From Aquabacterium sp. (GTDB taxonomy: Bacteria; Pseudomonadota; Gammaproteobacteria; Burkholderiales; Burkholderiaceae_C), in NCBI GenBank assembly GCA_017989885.1, contig JAGNPA010000162.1, positions 1-5,229 on the forward strand: a stretch of 5,229 nucleotides of DNA, written 5' to 3'. The translations under genes and the position numbers were made by a program. The notes below the pieces were generated by a model, which saw nothing but the letters and a program-made list of their open reading frames with translations, did no database searches and was not told where the DNA came from. Shown piece by piece: positions 1 to 5,229 of the stretch (its first letter is position 1; each line of letters starts with the position of its first letter).

Positions 1-31
1 CTGTCAACGATCGTTTGCAGATCGGCGACAG
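1..31. repeat. Two-part inverted repeat (hairpin) at the left window edge
   Basis: CTGTC (1-5) pairs with GACAG (27-31) and CGATC (8-12) pairs with GATCG (20-24). They are separated by a 2x2 internal loop (AA opposite GC) and a 7-base apical loop. It lies a little over 110 nt past the phosphoketolase stop on the minus strand, so it could be part of a 3' end structure. The stem might continue beyond the window. No T-run is visible on either side within the window, so it is not called a terminator. A short direct repeat, CTGACTCG at 45-52 and 60-67, also lies in the 1-143 non-coding stretch, which otherwise shows nothing I recognise. Confidence 0.4.
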
Positions 32-143
32 TGGTGTATCTGGCCTGACTCGAACTGCGCTGACTCGGCTGCCTACCCACAGGAACAGCCAGATCGACGG
101 GCTGCCGCCCCCTCACTGGCCACAACCACGGCGCAAGGCCGGG

Positions 144-2525
144 TCACGCAGTGCCTTGCCAGCGCCAGGTGCGCACCTCGTGCAGATCTTCGCCGTGCTC
201 GGCGATGTGCAGTTTGTGGCGCTCAATGCGTGCCCAGTAACGCGAGGTGGCCCGCTCCACTTCGCCGACCAGGCGGGGAGTGCGCCGCACCGCGTCGAGC
301 GCCAGTTGGTAGCGATCCAAGTTGTTGAGCACCACCATGTCGAATGGCGTGGTGGTGGTGCCTTCTTCCTTGAAGCCACGCACATGGATATTGGCGTGGT
401 TGTGGCGGCGGTAGGTGAGTTTGTGAATCAGCGACGGGTAGCCATGAAAGGCGAAGACGACCGGGCGGTCGGTGGTGAACAGGGTGTCGAAGTCGCGGTC
501 ACTCAGGCCGTGCGGGTGTTCCGAGGGCGGTTGCAGCGCCATGAGGTTCACCACGTTGACAACGCGGATGCGGATGCCGGGCACGTCTTCACGCAGCAGC
601 ATCACGGCCGCGAGGCATTCCAGCGTGGGCACGTCGCCAGCGCAGGCCATCACCACGTCGGGGGCTTCGGTGCGGTCGGGCGTTTCGGTGCCTGCCCAGT
701 CCCACACACCGGCCCCGGTCGTGCAGTGGCGCACGGCAGCATCCATGTCCAGCCACTGCCACGATGGCTGCTTGCCCGCAACGATGACGTTGACGCAATG
801 GCGGCTGCGTAGGCAGTGGACGGCCACCGAGAGCAGGCAGTTGGCATCGGGCGGCAGGTAGATGCGCACCACCTCGGGCGACTTGTTGGCCACGTGATCC
901 ATGAAGCCCGGGTCTTGGTGCGACAGACCGTTGTGATCCTGGCGCCAGACATGGGAGGTGAGCAGGATGTTGAGCGACGCGATGGGTGCGCGCCACGCAA
1001 TTTTGCGGCTGACCTTCAACCACTTGGCGTGCTGGTTGAACATGGAGTCGATGATGTGAATGAAGGCCTCGTAGCACGACAGCAGGCCGTGGCGCCCGGT
1101 GAGCAGGTAGCCTTCCAGCCAGCCCTCGCACAGGTGTTCGCTCAGTACCTCCATCACCCGGCCGTCGGCACTCAGGTTGGTGTCGTTCGCGACGGTCTCG
1201 GCCATCCAGGCCTTGCCCGACACGGCATAGACCGGATCCAGCCGGTTGGAGGCGGTTTCGTCCGGCCCGAAGAGGCGGAAGTTGGCACTGACCAGGTTCA
1301 GCCGCATCACCTCACGCAGAAAACCGCCCAGCACCCGTGTGGCCTCGGCCTCGGTGCTACCGGGTGCGGGCACAGCCACCGCGTGTTCATACAAGCGCGG
1401 CAGCACCAGCGGCTGCAGCAACTGGCCGCCGTTGGCGTGCGGATTGAAGCCCATGCGCCGCCGCCCGGTTGGGGCCAGCGCAGCGAACTCCTCGCGGAAC
1501 TTGCCCATGTCGTCGAACAGTTCCTGCGGCTGGTAGCTTTGCAGCCAGGCTTGCAGCTGCTGTAGGTGTTCGGGCTGGGTGAACCGGGCAATGGGCACCT
1601 GGTGGGCGCGCCAGGTGCCTTCCACTGGCAAGCCGTCCACCTCTTTCGGGCCGGTCCAGCCCTTGGGGGTATCCAGGATGATCATGGGCCAGCGCGGGCG
1701 CTCGGGCGGCTGGGGCGCATCCGGTGCGCGGGCCACCGCCTGGATACGCTGGATGTGTGCCAATGCCTTGTCCAGCGTGGCCGCCAAGCTTTGATGCACC
1801 AGGGCCGGATCGTCGCCTGCCACGAAATGCGGCTCATAGCCGTGGCCGTGCATCAGCTCGGCGAGTTCAGTGTGACCGATGCGGGCCAGCACGCTCGGGT
1901 TGGCGATCTTGTAGCCGTTGAGGTGCAGGATGGGCAGCACGGCCCCGTCTCGCGCGGGATTCAGGAATTTGTTCGCATCCCAGCTGGCGGCCAGTGGTCC
2001 GGTTTCGGCCTCGCCGTCGCCCACGATGCAGGCCACGATCAGGCCGGGGTTGTCGAAGGCAGCACCGTAGGCGTGAGCCAGCGAATATCCCAGCTCACCA
2101 CCTTCGTGGATGGAGCCCGGTGTTTCGGGTGCCACATGGCTGGGGATGCCGCCCGGCCACGAAAACTGGCGAAATAGCCGACGCATGCCGCTGCGGTCGC
2201 GCTCGATGGCGGGGTAATGCTCGGTGTAGCTGCCTTCGAGGTAGGTGTTGGCCACGATGCCAGGCCCGCCATGACCGGGGCCGGCCACCAGCAAAATGTC
2301 CAGTTCATGCGCCTTGATCAACCTGTTCAGATGCACATAGATCAGATTGAGCCCGGGCGTGGTGCCCCAGTGCCCGAGCAAGCGCCGCTTGACGTGGGCA
2401 AGCGTGAGCGGTGTCTCCAGCAGGGGGTTGTCCTGCAAGTAGATCTGGCCGACCGACAGGTAGTTGGCGGCGCGCCACCAGGCGTGCATCTTGTGCAGCA
2501 GGTCGGGGGCAAGGGTGTCGGGCAT
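144..2525 (-). CDS. xfp: Xylulose-5-phosphate/fructose-6-phosphate phosphoketolase
   Basis: This is a thiamine-diphosphate enzyme that cleaves xylulose 5-phosphate (and usually fructose 6-phosphate) with inorganic phosphate. The products are acetyl phosphate plus glyceraldehyde 3-phosphate or erythrose 4-phosphate. It acts in the cytosol. The 793-residue length is normal for the family. Visible signatures, numbered from the chosen start, are GPGHGG (82-87), the family signature EGGELGY (141-147) and the ThDP/Mg motif GDGEAETG (169-176). Further along are [10 protein letters not shown] (284-293), [10 protein letters not shown] (419-428), SHQDPGF (535-541) and [14 protein letters not shown] (717-730). 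The frame is intact through the N-terminal, middle and C-terminal domains. The reading frame extends 13 codons further upstream, but the ATG at 2523-2525 has GGAG five bases ahead and begins the typical N-terminus ([10 protein letters not shown], then [15 protein letters not shown]). It follows the phosphatase gene by 78 nt on the same strand, so co-transcription is likely. Substrate preference (Xu5P only, or Xu5P and F6P) cannot be read from the sequence. Confidence 0.96.
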   Translation of the reverse strand: MPDTLAPDLLHKMHAWWRAANYLSVGQIYLQDNPLLETPLTLAHVKRRLLGHWGTTPGLNLIYVHLNRLIKAHELDILLVAGPGHGGPGIVANTYLEGSYTEHYPAIERDRSGMRRLFRQFSWPGGIPSHVAPETPGSIHEGGELGYSLAHAYGAAFDNPGLIVACIVGDGEAETGPLAASWDANKFLNPARDGAVLPILHLNGYKIANPSVLARIGHTELAELMHGHGYEPHFVAGDDPALVHQSLAATLDKALAHIQRIQAVARAPDAPQPPERPRWPMIILDTPKGWTGPKEVDGLPVEGTWRAHQVPIARFTQPEHLQQLQAWLQSYQPQELFDDMGKFREEFAALAPTGRRRMGFNPHANGGQLLQPLVLPRLYEHAVAVPAPGSTEAEATRVLGGFLREVMRLNLVSANFRLFGPDETASNRLDPVYAVSGKAWMAETVANDTNLSADGRVMEVLSEHLCEGWLEGYLLTGRHGLLSCYEAFIHIIDSMFNQHAKWLKVSRKIAWRAPIASLNILLTSHVWRQDHNGLSHQDPGFMDHVANKSPEVVRIYLPPDANCLLSVAVHCLRSRHCVNVIVAGKQPSWQWLDMDAAVRHCTTGAGVWDWAGTETPDRTEAPDVVMACAGDVPTLECLAAVMLLREDVPGIRIRVVNVVNLMALQPPSEHPHGLSDRDFDTLFTTDRPVVFAFHGYPSLIHKLTYRRHNHANIHVRGFKEEGTTTTPFDMVVLNNLDRYQLALDAVRRTPRLVGEVERATSRYWARIERHKLHIAEHGEDLHEVRTWRWQGTA

Positions 2526-2530
2526 GGGGG

Positions 2531-2534
2531 CTCC
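2531..2534 (-). promoter_or_regulatory. Shine-Dalgarno GGAG of xfp
   Basis: GGAG sits five bases before the ATG at 2523-2525. It decides the start in favour of that codon over the in-frame ATG at 2562-2564, which would add 13 residues unlike the family N-terminus. Confidence 0.7.
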
Positions 2535-2603
2535 AGAAAAATGGCAACCCGTTGAGGAGAGCACGGCCTCTTGGCAAGGGTCTGTGCGCTGGCTGACACT
2601 GAA

Positions 2604-3209
2604 CTACGGGGGGTGGGGTGCGCCGCACGAGTTGGCGGTCTGGTTCCACAGGCTGATGACGCGTCGCCCGGCGTGTTTCTCGTCCTCATCGAGCAAACTG
2701 AGCGAAGCGGGGTGCAGCACAAAATGCTGCCCAGCCAGCAACGGCAAGCCGATCCAGCGCGCGGCCAGTGCCGCACCGAATTGGCCGTGCGAAAACAGCG
2801 CCACATGGCCATCCAAAGCACACAGGCGCGCGATCAGCCGGTCGGCCCGTGCGGAGACATCGTCCGGCATTTCGCCATCCGGGCAGCCGTCGCGCCAGAC
2901 GTTCCATGCCGGGCGCTCCCGCTGGATGTCTGCGGTTCGCAGCCCCTCGTAGGCACCATAGTCCCACTCGCTCAGATCGGACTCGATCTCCACAGCCTCA
3001 CCCAAACCAGCCAGTGCGCAGGTGCGGCGTGCGCGCAGGCGTGGGCTGGACAGAACTTCGCGAAAAGCAATGCCCTTGAAGACAGGTGCGAGACCCTGCG
3101 CCTGTGCCTCGCCCGCCGCTGTCAGATCCAGCTCCGTGCGTCCGGTATGCTGGCCTGAGCGGGACCATTCGGTGTCTCCGTGGCGAACGAGGTGAATCTG
3201 CAAGGGCAT
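2604..3209 (-). CDS. Histidine phosphatase superfamily protein, Shb17-like (candidate sedoheptulose-1,7-bisphosphatase)
   Basis: A 201-residue cytosolic phosphatase of the RHG (phosphoglycerate-mutase-like) superfamily. The phosphohistidine loop is LVRHGDTEWS (residues 7-16, catalytic His10). The Arg-rich SSPRLRARRT follows at 54-63, the acid region EWDYGAYEG at 81-89 and the second histidine at FSHG (139-142). Three stretches go beyond the generic fold and recall yeast Shb17, a sedoheptulose-1,7-bisphosphatase. They are TEWSRSGQHTG (13-23), EWDYGAYEG, and WNVWRDGCPDGE (102-113, compared from memory with WNIWRDGCENGE). This makes sugar-bisphosphate hydrolysis more likely than phosphoglycerate mutase or alpha-ribazole phosphatase activity, although the latter is not excluded. 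The ATG at 3207-3209 directly precedes the conserved first beta-strand. Its ribosome binding site is weak (a purine-rich AAGACGGGA just ahead). It is the first gene of a probable pair with xfp, and the partner supports a role in sugar-phosphate rearrangement. Phosphatase family assignment is firm; substrate is inferred. Confidence 0.9.
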   Translation of the reverse strand: MPLQIHLVRHGDTEWSRSGQHTGRTELDLTAAGEAQAQGLAPVFKGIAFREVLSSPRLRARRTCALAGLGEAVEIESDLSEWDYGAYEGLRTADIQRERPAWNVWRDGCPDGEMPDDVSARADRLIARLCALDGHVALFSHGQFGAALAARWIGLPLLAGQHFVLHPASLSLLDEDEKHAGRRVISLWNQTANSCGAPHPP

Positions 3210-3455
3210 GTCCCGTCTTGGTGGTGGTTAAGAGGTGCGCGTAGGGGGTGCGTGGGGTGCGAGCAAGGGGTGTGTAGTGCTGGGCCTTCGCACCCTTGGC
3301 GCATCTCCTTGTAGTTCGCCTCGGCGAGCGTTGTCCGTGCGGTACGGCACAGGTTCCGCTCGGGGAACCGGGCGATGCGCGATCAACGTCCCACCGGGCA
3401 TTACCGTGTACCGCCTGTAGCAGGAGGCTGAGGTGCAGTGGAACGGAAAACCGGG
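3210..3455. other. Intergenic region with nested dyad symmetries, upstream of the phosphatase gene
   Basis: No recognisable gene. Weak open frames exist on both strands but none resembles a family or carries a convincing ribosome binding site. The stretch 3339-3414 can form a closed multibranch fold. GCGGTAC (3339-3345) pairs with GTACCGC (3408-3414). Inside are GGTTCC/GGAACC (3352-3357 with 3364-3369, six-base loop), GAT/ATC around GCGCG (3374-3384), and a small CAC/GTG-based hairpin (3392-3408). A near-palindrome, GTGCGGTACGGCAC, occurs at 3337-3350. On the minus strand this lies about 130-200 nt before the phosphatase start, so it could be a leader RNA or protein-binding region. No known riboswitch consensus was recognised, and no clear -35/-10 pair was found. 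Confidence 0.35.
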
Positions 3456-3459
3456 TTAA

Positions 3460-3558
3460 GGCTCCGCTGATTAAGTCCTGAATAGCAAAAATGAGTCATT
3501 GCAAATCAATGATCTACGGTACCCATTTGCAAAAATCAGGTACTTGTTCAGCGTTCCC
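3460..3558. mobile_element. 99-bp MITE with IS5-like ends and TTAA target duplication
   Basis: The left end reads GGCTCCGCTGATTAAGT and the right end, on the opposite strand, reads GGGAACGCTGAACAAGT. That is 12 of 17 identical, followed by CCTGA on both sides after a one-base offset. TTAA flanks the element exactly on both sides (3456-3459 and 3559-3562). This fits a 4-bp IS5-type YTAR target duplication. The right end (GAACAAGTACCTGAT) also resembles the canonical IS5 terminus as I remember it. The interior is AT-rich compared with the surroundings, has no coding capacity, and holds a perfect 6-bp inverted repeat TCATTG/CAATGA (3496-3501 with 3507-3512). A non-autonomous element mobilised by an IS5-family transposase is the best explanation. 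Which transposase is unknown. The decayed transposase 1.1 kb away is of the right family, but its own ends lie outside the window or are lost. Confidence 0.72.
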
Positions 3559-3691
3559 TTAACTGGACAATTGAAGTAGCCAAATAGGTTCTGGCCAATT
3601 GACATCGCTGTAGTTTCTCTTGGCCAACTCTCCTACATTGAGCCAACCCATCTTGACCGCCTCGTGAAGCACAAGGTGTTGGTTTGAATAA
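3559..3691 (-). pseudogene. Unrecognised C-terminal coding remnant next to the MITE
   Basis: On the minus strand one frame stays open through this stretch and ends at TAA (3559-3561), giving a peptide that includes HLVLHEAV and MGWLNVGELAKRNYS and finishes IWLLQLSS. Base composition is clearly lower in GC than the acyl-CoA synthetase fragment on its right, and the amino acid make-up is protein-like. It has no start codon or ribosome binding site of its own. The open frame runs rightwards into the acyl-CoA synthetase remnant in a different frame, where it loses sense. It therefore looks like the tail of another gene fused by deletion. The stop codon overlaps the TTAA target duplication, and removing the MITE and one TTAA copy regenerates the same TAA. 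I do not recognise the family, and chance coding is possible. Confidence 0.3.
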
Positions 3692-3877
3692 ACCAGGCTG
3701 TACACCCACACGCGGCAAGGCGTTGCCCAGTTGCTGCGTGCGCGCGTTCGCGTGGTCGCAGCGGTGGATGTCGCCTTCGATGGCGAGCGCCACCTCCTCG
3801 GTCTTGCCGTGGCGGTCGGCGGTATGCCATCTCGCCGCCGAGATCATCAGTGGCATGTCCATGATCAAGCATTGCAT
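3692..3877 (-). pseudogene. 5' fragment of a fatty-acyl-CoA synthetase (AMP-forming) gene
   Basis: Full-length relatives (about 540 residues) activate fatty acids to acyl-CoA through an acyl-adenylate. Only the first ~62 residues remain. The segment starts MQCLIMDMPLMIS, passes through IEGDIHR and ends RTQQLGNALPRVGVQPG. This matches the typical opening of medium/long-chain acyl-CoA ligases: MDxPL, then EGxIHRY, then ARxLANALxxLGVxPGDRV. The ATG at 3875-3877 has a perfect AGGAGG six bases upstream, and that signal abuts the pssA stop, so the gene was translated in an operon with pssA. After VQPG the expected DRVATLAWN-type continuation is missing and lower-GC, unrelated sequence begins. No ATP-binding (P-loop-like) or adenylation motifs remain. 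Translation would run on in frame to a stop at 3548-3550, inside the MITE, giving a 109-residue product with an unrelated tail. A non-functional remnant is the best call. Confidence 0.7.
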
Positions 3878-3883
3878 GGCCTG

Positions 3884-3889
3884 CCTCCT
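3884..3889 (-). promoter_or_regulatory. Perfect Shine-Dalgarno AGGAGG of the truncated acyl-CoA synthetase gene
   Basis: AGGAGG lies immediately after the pssA stop codon (TGA at 3890-3892) and six bases before the ATG at 3875-3877. It shows that this fragment was a real gene start and that pssA and this gene formed a tightly packed operon. Confidence 0.75.
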
Positions 3890-4522
3890 TCAGAATTTGG
3901 GGATGCGCAGGGTCTTGCTGATCATTGCAGTGCCCGAAAGCGCGAACAGCAGGCTCACGGGATGCAGCTGCCAGGGCCCGAGTTGCCACACTCCGCCCCA
4001 CAGTTGCGCGCCCAGCGCACCCTGCCAGGCGGCCCATGACAGCACCGCAGTGAGAATCACACTGGTGGGGATCGGCGTGCCTTCAAAGTAGGCCACCTTG
4101 CCCGAATCGGTGGTCAGTTGTTCGGCCGTGACGTTGAAGCGCGCCAATCGGCTGACACCGCAGCAGACGAAGTAGCACAGGATCACGATGTCCCAACCGC
4201 TCTGCAGCCCCGCAGCAAAGCCCAGCGCGGCCGGACCGACACCAAAGGAGATGATGTCGGCCAGCGAATCGAGCTCGCGGCCCAGCGGCGAATGCTGGTG
4301 GCGCCAGCGTGCCACCTTGCCGTCGAAAACGTCGAAGACGAAAGCCAGCGGTGTCATTGCGGCCGACATCAGAAAGTGCGTGAGCGAGCCGCTGGCCATG
4401 TACATCATCGCCAGGAACACCGACAACACGCCGCAGGTGGCATTGCCCAGTGTGATGAAGTCGGCCAGATGAAAGCCCCGGATCATGGAGAAGCGGCGTG
4501 GCGGGGGGGTAGAGGGCATCAT
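3890..4522 (-). CDS. pssA: CDP-diacylglycerol-serine O-phosphatidyltransferase (phosphatidylserine synthase)
   Basis: An inner-membrane enzyme that joins serine to CDP-diacylglycerol to make phosphatidylserine, the precursor of phosphatidylethanolamine. The 210-residue protein carries the full CDP-alcohol phosphatidyltransferase motif: D64, D67-G68, A71-R72, G81, D85 and D89, read as DVFDGKVAR, then G, D and D at the correct spacing. SRLARFNV and FEGTPIPTS further on match the Bacillus-type (type II) PssA. About six hydrophobic segments are visible (roughly residues 19-43, 47-66, 90-106, 110-127, 150-171 and 186-204). The frame opens at 4594, but the ATG at 4520-4522 has GGAAA nine bases upstream, and the extra N-terminal residues look non-coding (cysteine- and proline-rich). 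ATG codons at 4517-4519 and 4484-4486 are alternatives. The natural upstream neighbours appear to have been lost at the IS junction, so the current promoter is unclear. Downstream it was coupled to an acyl-CoA synthetase gene, now broken. Confidence 0.93.
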   Translation of the reverse strand: MMPSTPPPRRFSMIRGFHLADFITLGNATCGVLSVFLAMMYMASGSLTHFLMSAAMTPLAFVFDVFDGKVARWRHQHSPLGRELDSLADIISFGVGPAALGFAAGLQSGWDIVILCYFVCCGVSRLARFNVTAEQLTTDSGKVAYFEGTPIPTSVILTAVLSWAAWQGALGAQLWGGVWQLGPWQLHPVSLLFALSGTAMISKTLRIPKF

Positions 4523-4644
4523 GTCAGAGTTTCCATCGTTGACCGCGATTAAACAGGGAACGCGACGTGGAGTGGAGCAGCACTGCGGCGGCATGGTGAC
4601 GGTTGAGAAGCTGCGCGGAGTCGAATTTGATGCAGTGAGTGTCG
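4523..4644 (-). other. Junction segment between pssA and the truncated transposase
   Basis: No recognisable gene. On the minus strand one frame is open for 40 codons and ends at TGA (4524-4526), one base before the pssA ATG. Its peptide begins SDTHCIKFDSAQLLN and ends FNRGQRWKL. The tight stop/start spacing would suit the tail of an upstream operon gene whose body was removed when the IS fragment was joined here. It has no start signal and no family resemblance, so chance is equally possible. No clear sigma70 promoter for pssA was found in it. Confidence 0.25.
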
Positions 4645-5229
4645 CTTCAAGGCCGTCCCGCGCCGGTCCAGTTTGTCGCGGGCAACCTCCAGCAAGCGTG
4701 AATCGGTGGGGTGGGCAATGGCCTTTTGCTGAACGGTGGAGTCCACAATGACCCGCGAAAGCTCGGTTTTGGCGATGAGACCCATCTCCACGGCGGCGTT
4801 GATGGTCTGGGCCAGCAGCTCCTCGACTCCTTCGTCACCGAGGAGCTTGCGGAATTTGACCAGCGTGGTGGCATCGCAGGGCATGCGGTCTTCGTAATAG
4901 GCCAACCCGCCAAAGAACTGCCAGCGCGGGGTATCTGCCCAGCGCTGCACCACGCCTTCGTCCGATTCGTTGAAGGCGTGCTTCACAAGTACAGCAGGGC
5001 AATCATCACGCGCAGCGGCACGCGGGGGCGGCCTGCGTTGGAAATACGGCCAGTCTCTACAGGTGCTTCGCCGAACAAGTCCAGATCGGGCATGGCCACC
5101 GAGGAGCGTGCTTTGCGCATGAAGAGGTGGGAGACCGAGGCTTCGATCTGCTGCCAGGGCATGCGTGAGGACAGCACGCACAAGGGGTGGCGCAGATCAA
5201 TCATGTGGTCGAGCCGGGCGCGGAAGAAG
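4645..5229 (-). pseudogene. IS5-family (IS1478-like) transposase, frameshifted and 3'-truncated, partial at the window edge
   Basis: The reading enters from the right edge (FFRARLDHMIDLRHPL) and continues through MPWQQIEAS, DLDLFGEAP and SNAGRPRVP to MIALLYL, where it meets a stop at 4983-4985. An extra TG pair at 4984-4985 (minus strand TTG-TG-AAG) explains the break. Skipping it restores MIALLYL-KHAFNESDEGVV. The second frame continues through WADTPRWQFFGGLAYYEDRMPCDATTL to RVIVDSTVQQKAIAHPTDSRLLE, which holds the first catalytic Asp (codon 4741-4743) of the DDE triad. Homology stops shortly after ARDKL (about 4645-4670). The remaining catalytic Asp and Glu and the basic GGYAHAKQF-type region are absent. 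The enzyme cannot be functional. Relatives are typically well over 400 residues. Family assignment is from memory of IS1478-type proteins, with IS5 family firm and subgroup likely. Confidence 0.85.

Noticed and set aside
15..1565. Long plus-strand open frames at 15-812 and 816-1565 opposite xfp
   Set aside because: They are antisense shadows of a GC-rich gene. Their products show no family features, whereas the minus strand encodes a complete phosphoketolase.
2526..2564. Upstream ATG at 2562-2564 as the xfp start
   Set aside because: It would add 13 residues unlike the family, and the GGAG element is correctly placed only for the ATG at 2523-2525.
2526..2603. Possible terminator between the phosphatase gene and xfp
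   Set aside because: Only a weak AGAG/CTCT pairing is present and there is no adjacent T-run in the proper place, so read-through is more likely.
3337..3414. Group II intron domain, tRNA, integron attC or known riboswitch
   Set aside because: The fold is multibranched but lacks the diagnostic elements of these classes (GAAA-type domain V tetraloop, tRNA arms, attC core sites, or any riboswitch core I know).
3235..3481. Plus-strand open frames of about 61 codons between the phosphatase gene and the MITE
   Set aside because: There is no ribosome binding site and no recognisable family, and the frames overlap each other and the structured region.
4556..4563. GGGAACGC near TTAA (4549-4552), resembling the MITE right end
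   Set aside because: The match is only 8 bases, three bases separate it from TTAA, and similarity stops at once. It could be a remnant IS end but chance is adequate.
1..5229. CRISPR array, toxin-antitoxin, defence or phage module
   Set aside because: There are no regularly spaced repeats and no proteins of such systems. The content is central metabolism, lipid synthesis and IS debris.

Overview
The window looks like chromosomal DNA from a GC-rich betaproteobacterium, most likely of the order Burkholderiales. The grounds are the codon usage, the type of PssA, the style of the phosphoketolase and the IS1478-like transposase. This placement is inferred from protein character alone, with no search behind it. 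All recognisable genes and gene remnants lie on the minus strand, so transcription runs from right to left.

Layout from right to left, in the direction of transcription. (1) 4645-5229: 5' part of an IS5-family transposase gene that enters from beyond the right edge. It carries a 2-base frameshift and is cut off before the rest of its catalytic domain. (2) 4523-4644: a short junction segment of uncertain origin. (3) 3890-4522: pssA, an intact CDP-diacylglycerol-serine O-phosphatidyltransferase. (4) 3692-3877: the first ~62 codons of a fatty-acyl-CoA synthetase with a perfect Shine-Dalgarno right after the pssA stop. It then breaks abruptly. (5) 3559-3691: lower-GC DNA with an unrecognised C-terminal coding remnant. 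(6) 3460-3558: a 99-bp non-coding element with IS5-like inverted ends and a TTAA target duplication, i.e. a MITE. (7) 3210-3455: intergenic DNA with nested dyad symmetries. (8) 2604-3209: a histidine-phosphatase-superfamily protein whose motifs resemble the sedoheptulose-1,7-bisphosphatase Shb17. (9) 144-2525: xfp, a full-length phosphoketolase. (10) 1-143: downstream DNA with a hairpin at the window edge.

The window falls into two functional halves. The left half is a probable two-gene central-carbon operon. A phosphatase that may make sedoheptulose 7-phosphate is followed 78 nt later by phosphoketolase, which cleaves ketose phosphates to acetyl phosphate. Together they could support a carbon-conserving sugar-phosphate shunt. 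The right half is a phospholipid/fatty-acid locus (pssA followed by an acyl-CoA synthetase) that has been eroded by insertion sequences and deletions, leaving only pssA intact. I see no CRISPR array, tRNA, rRNA, defence system or phage module. The most notable items are the MITE and the Shb17-like/phosphoketolase pairing.
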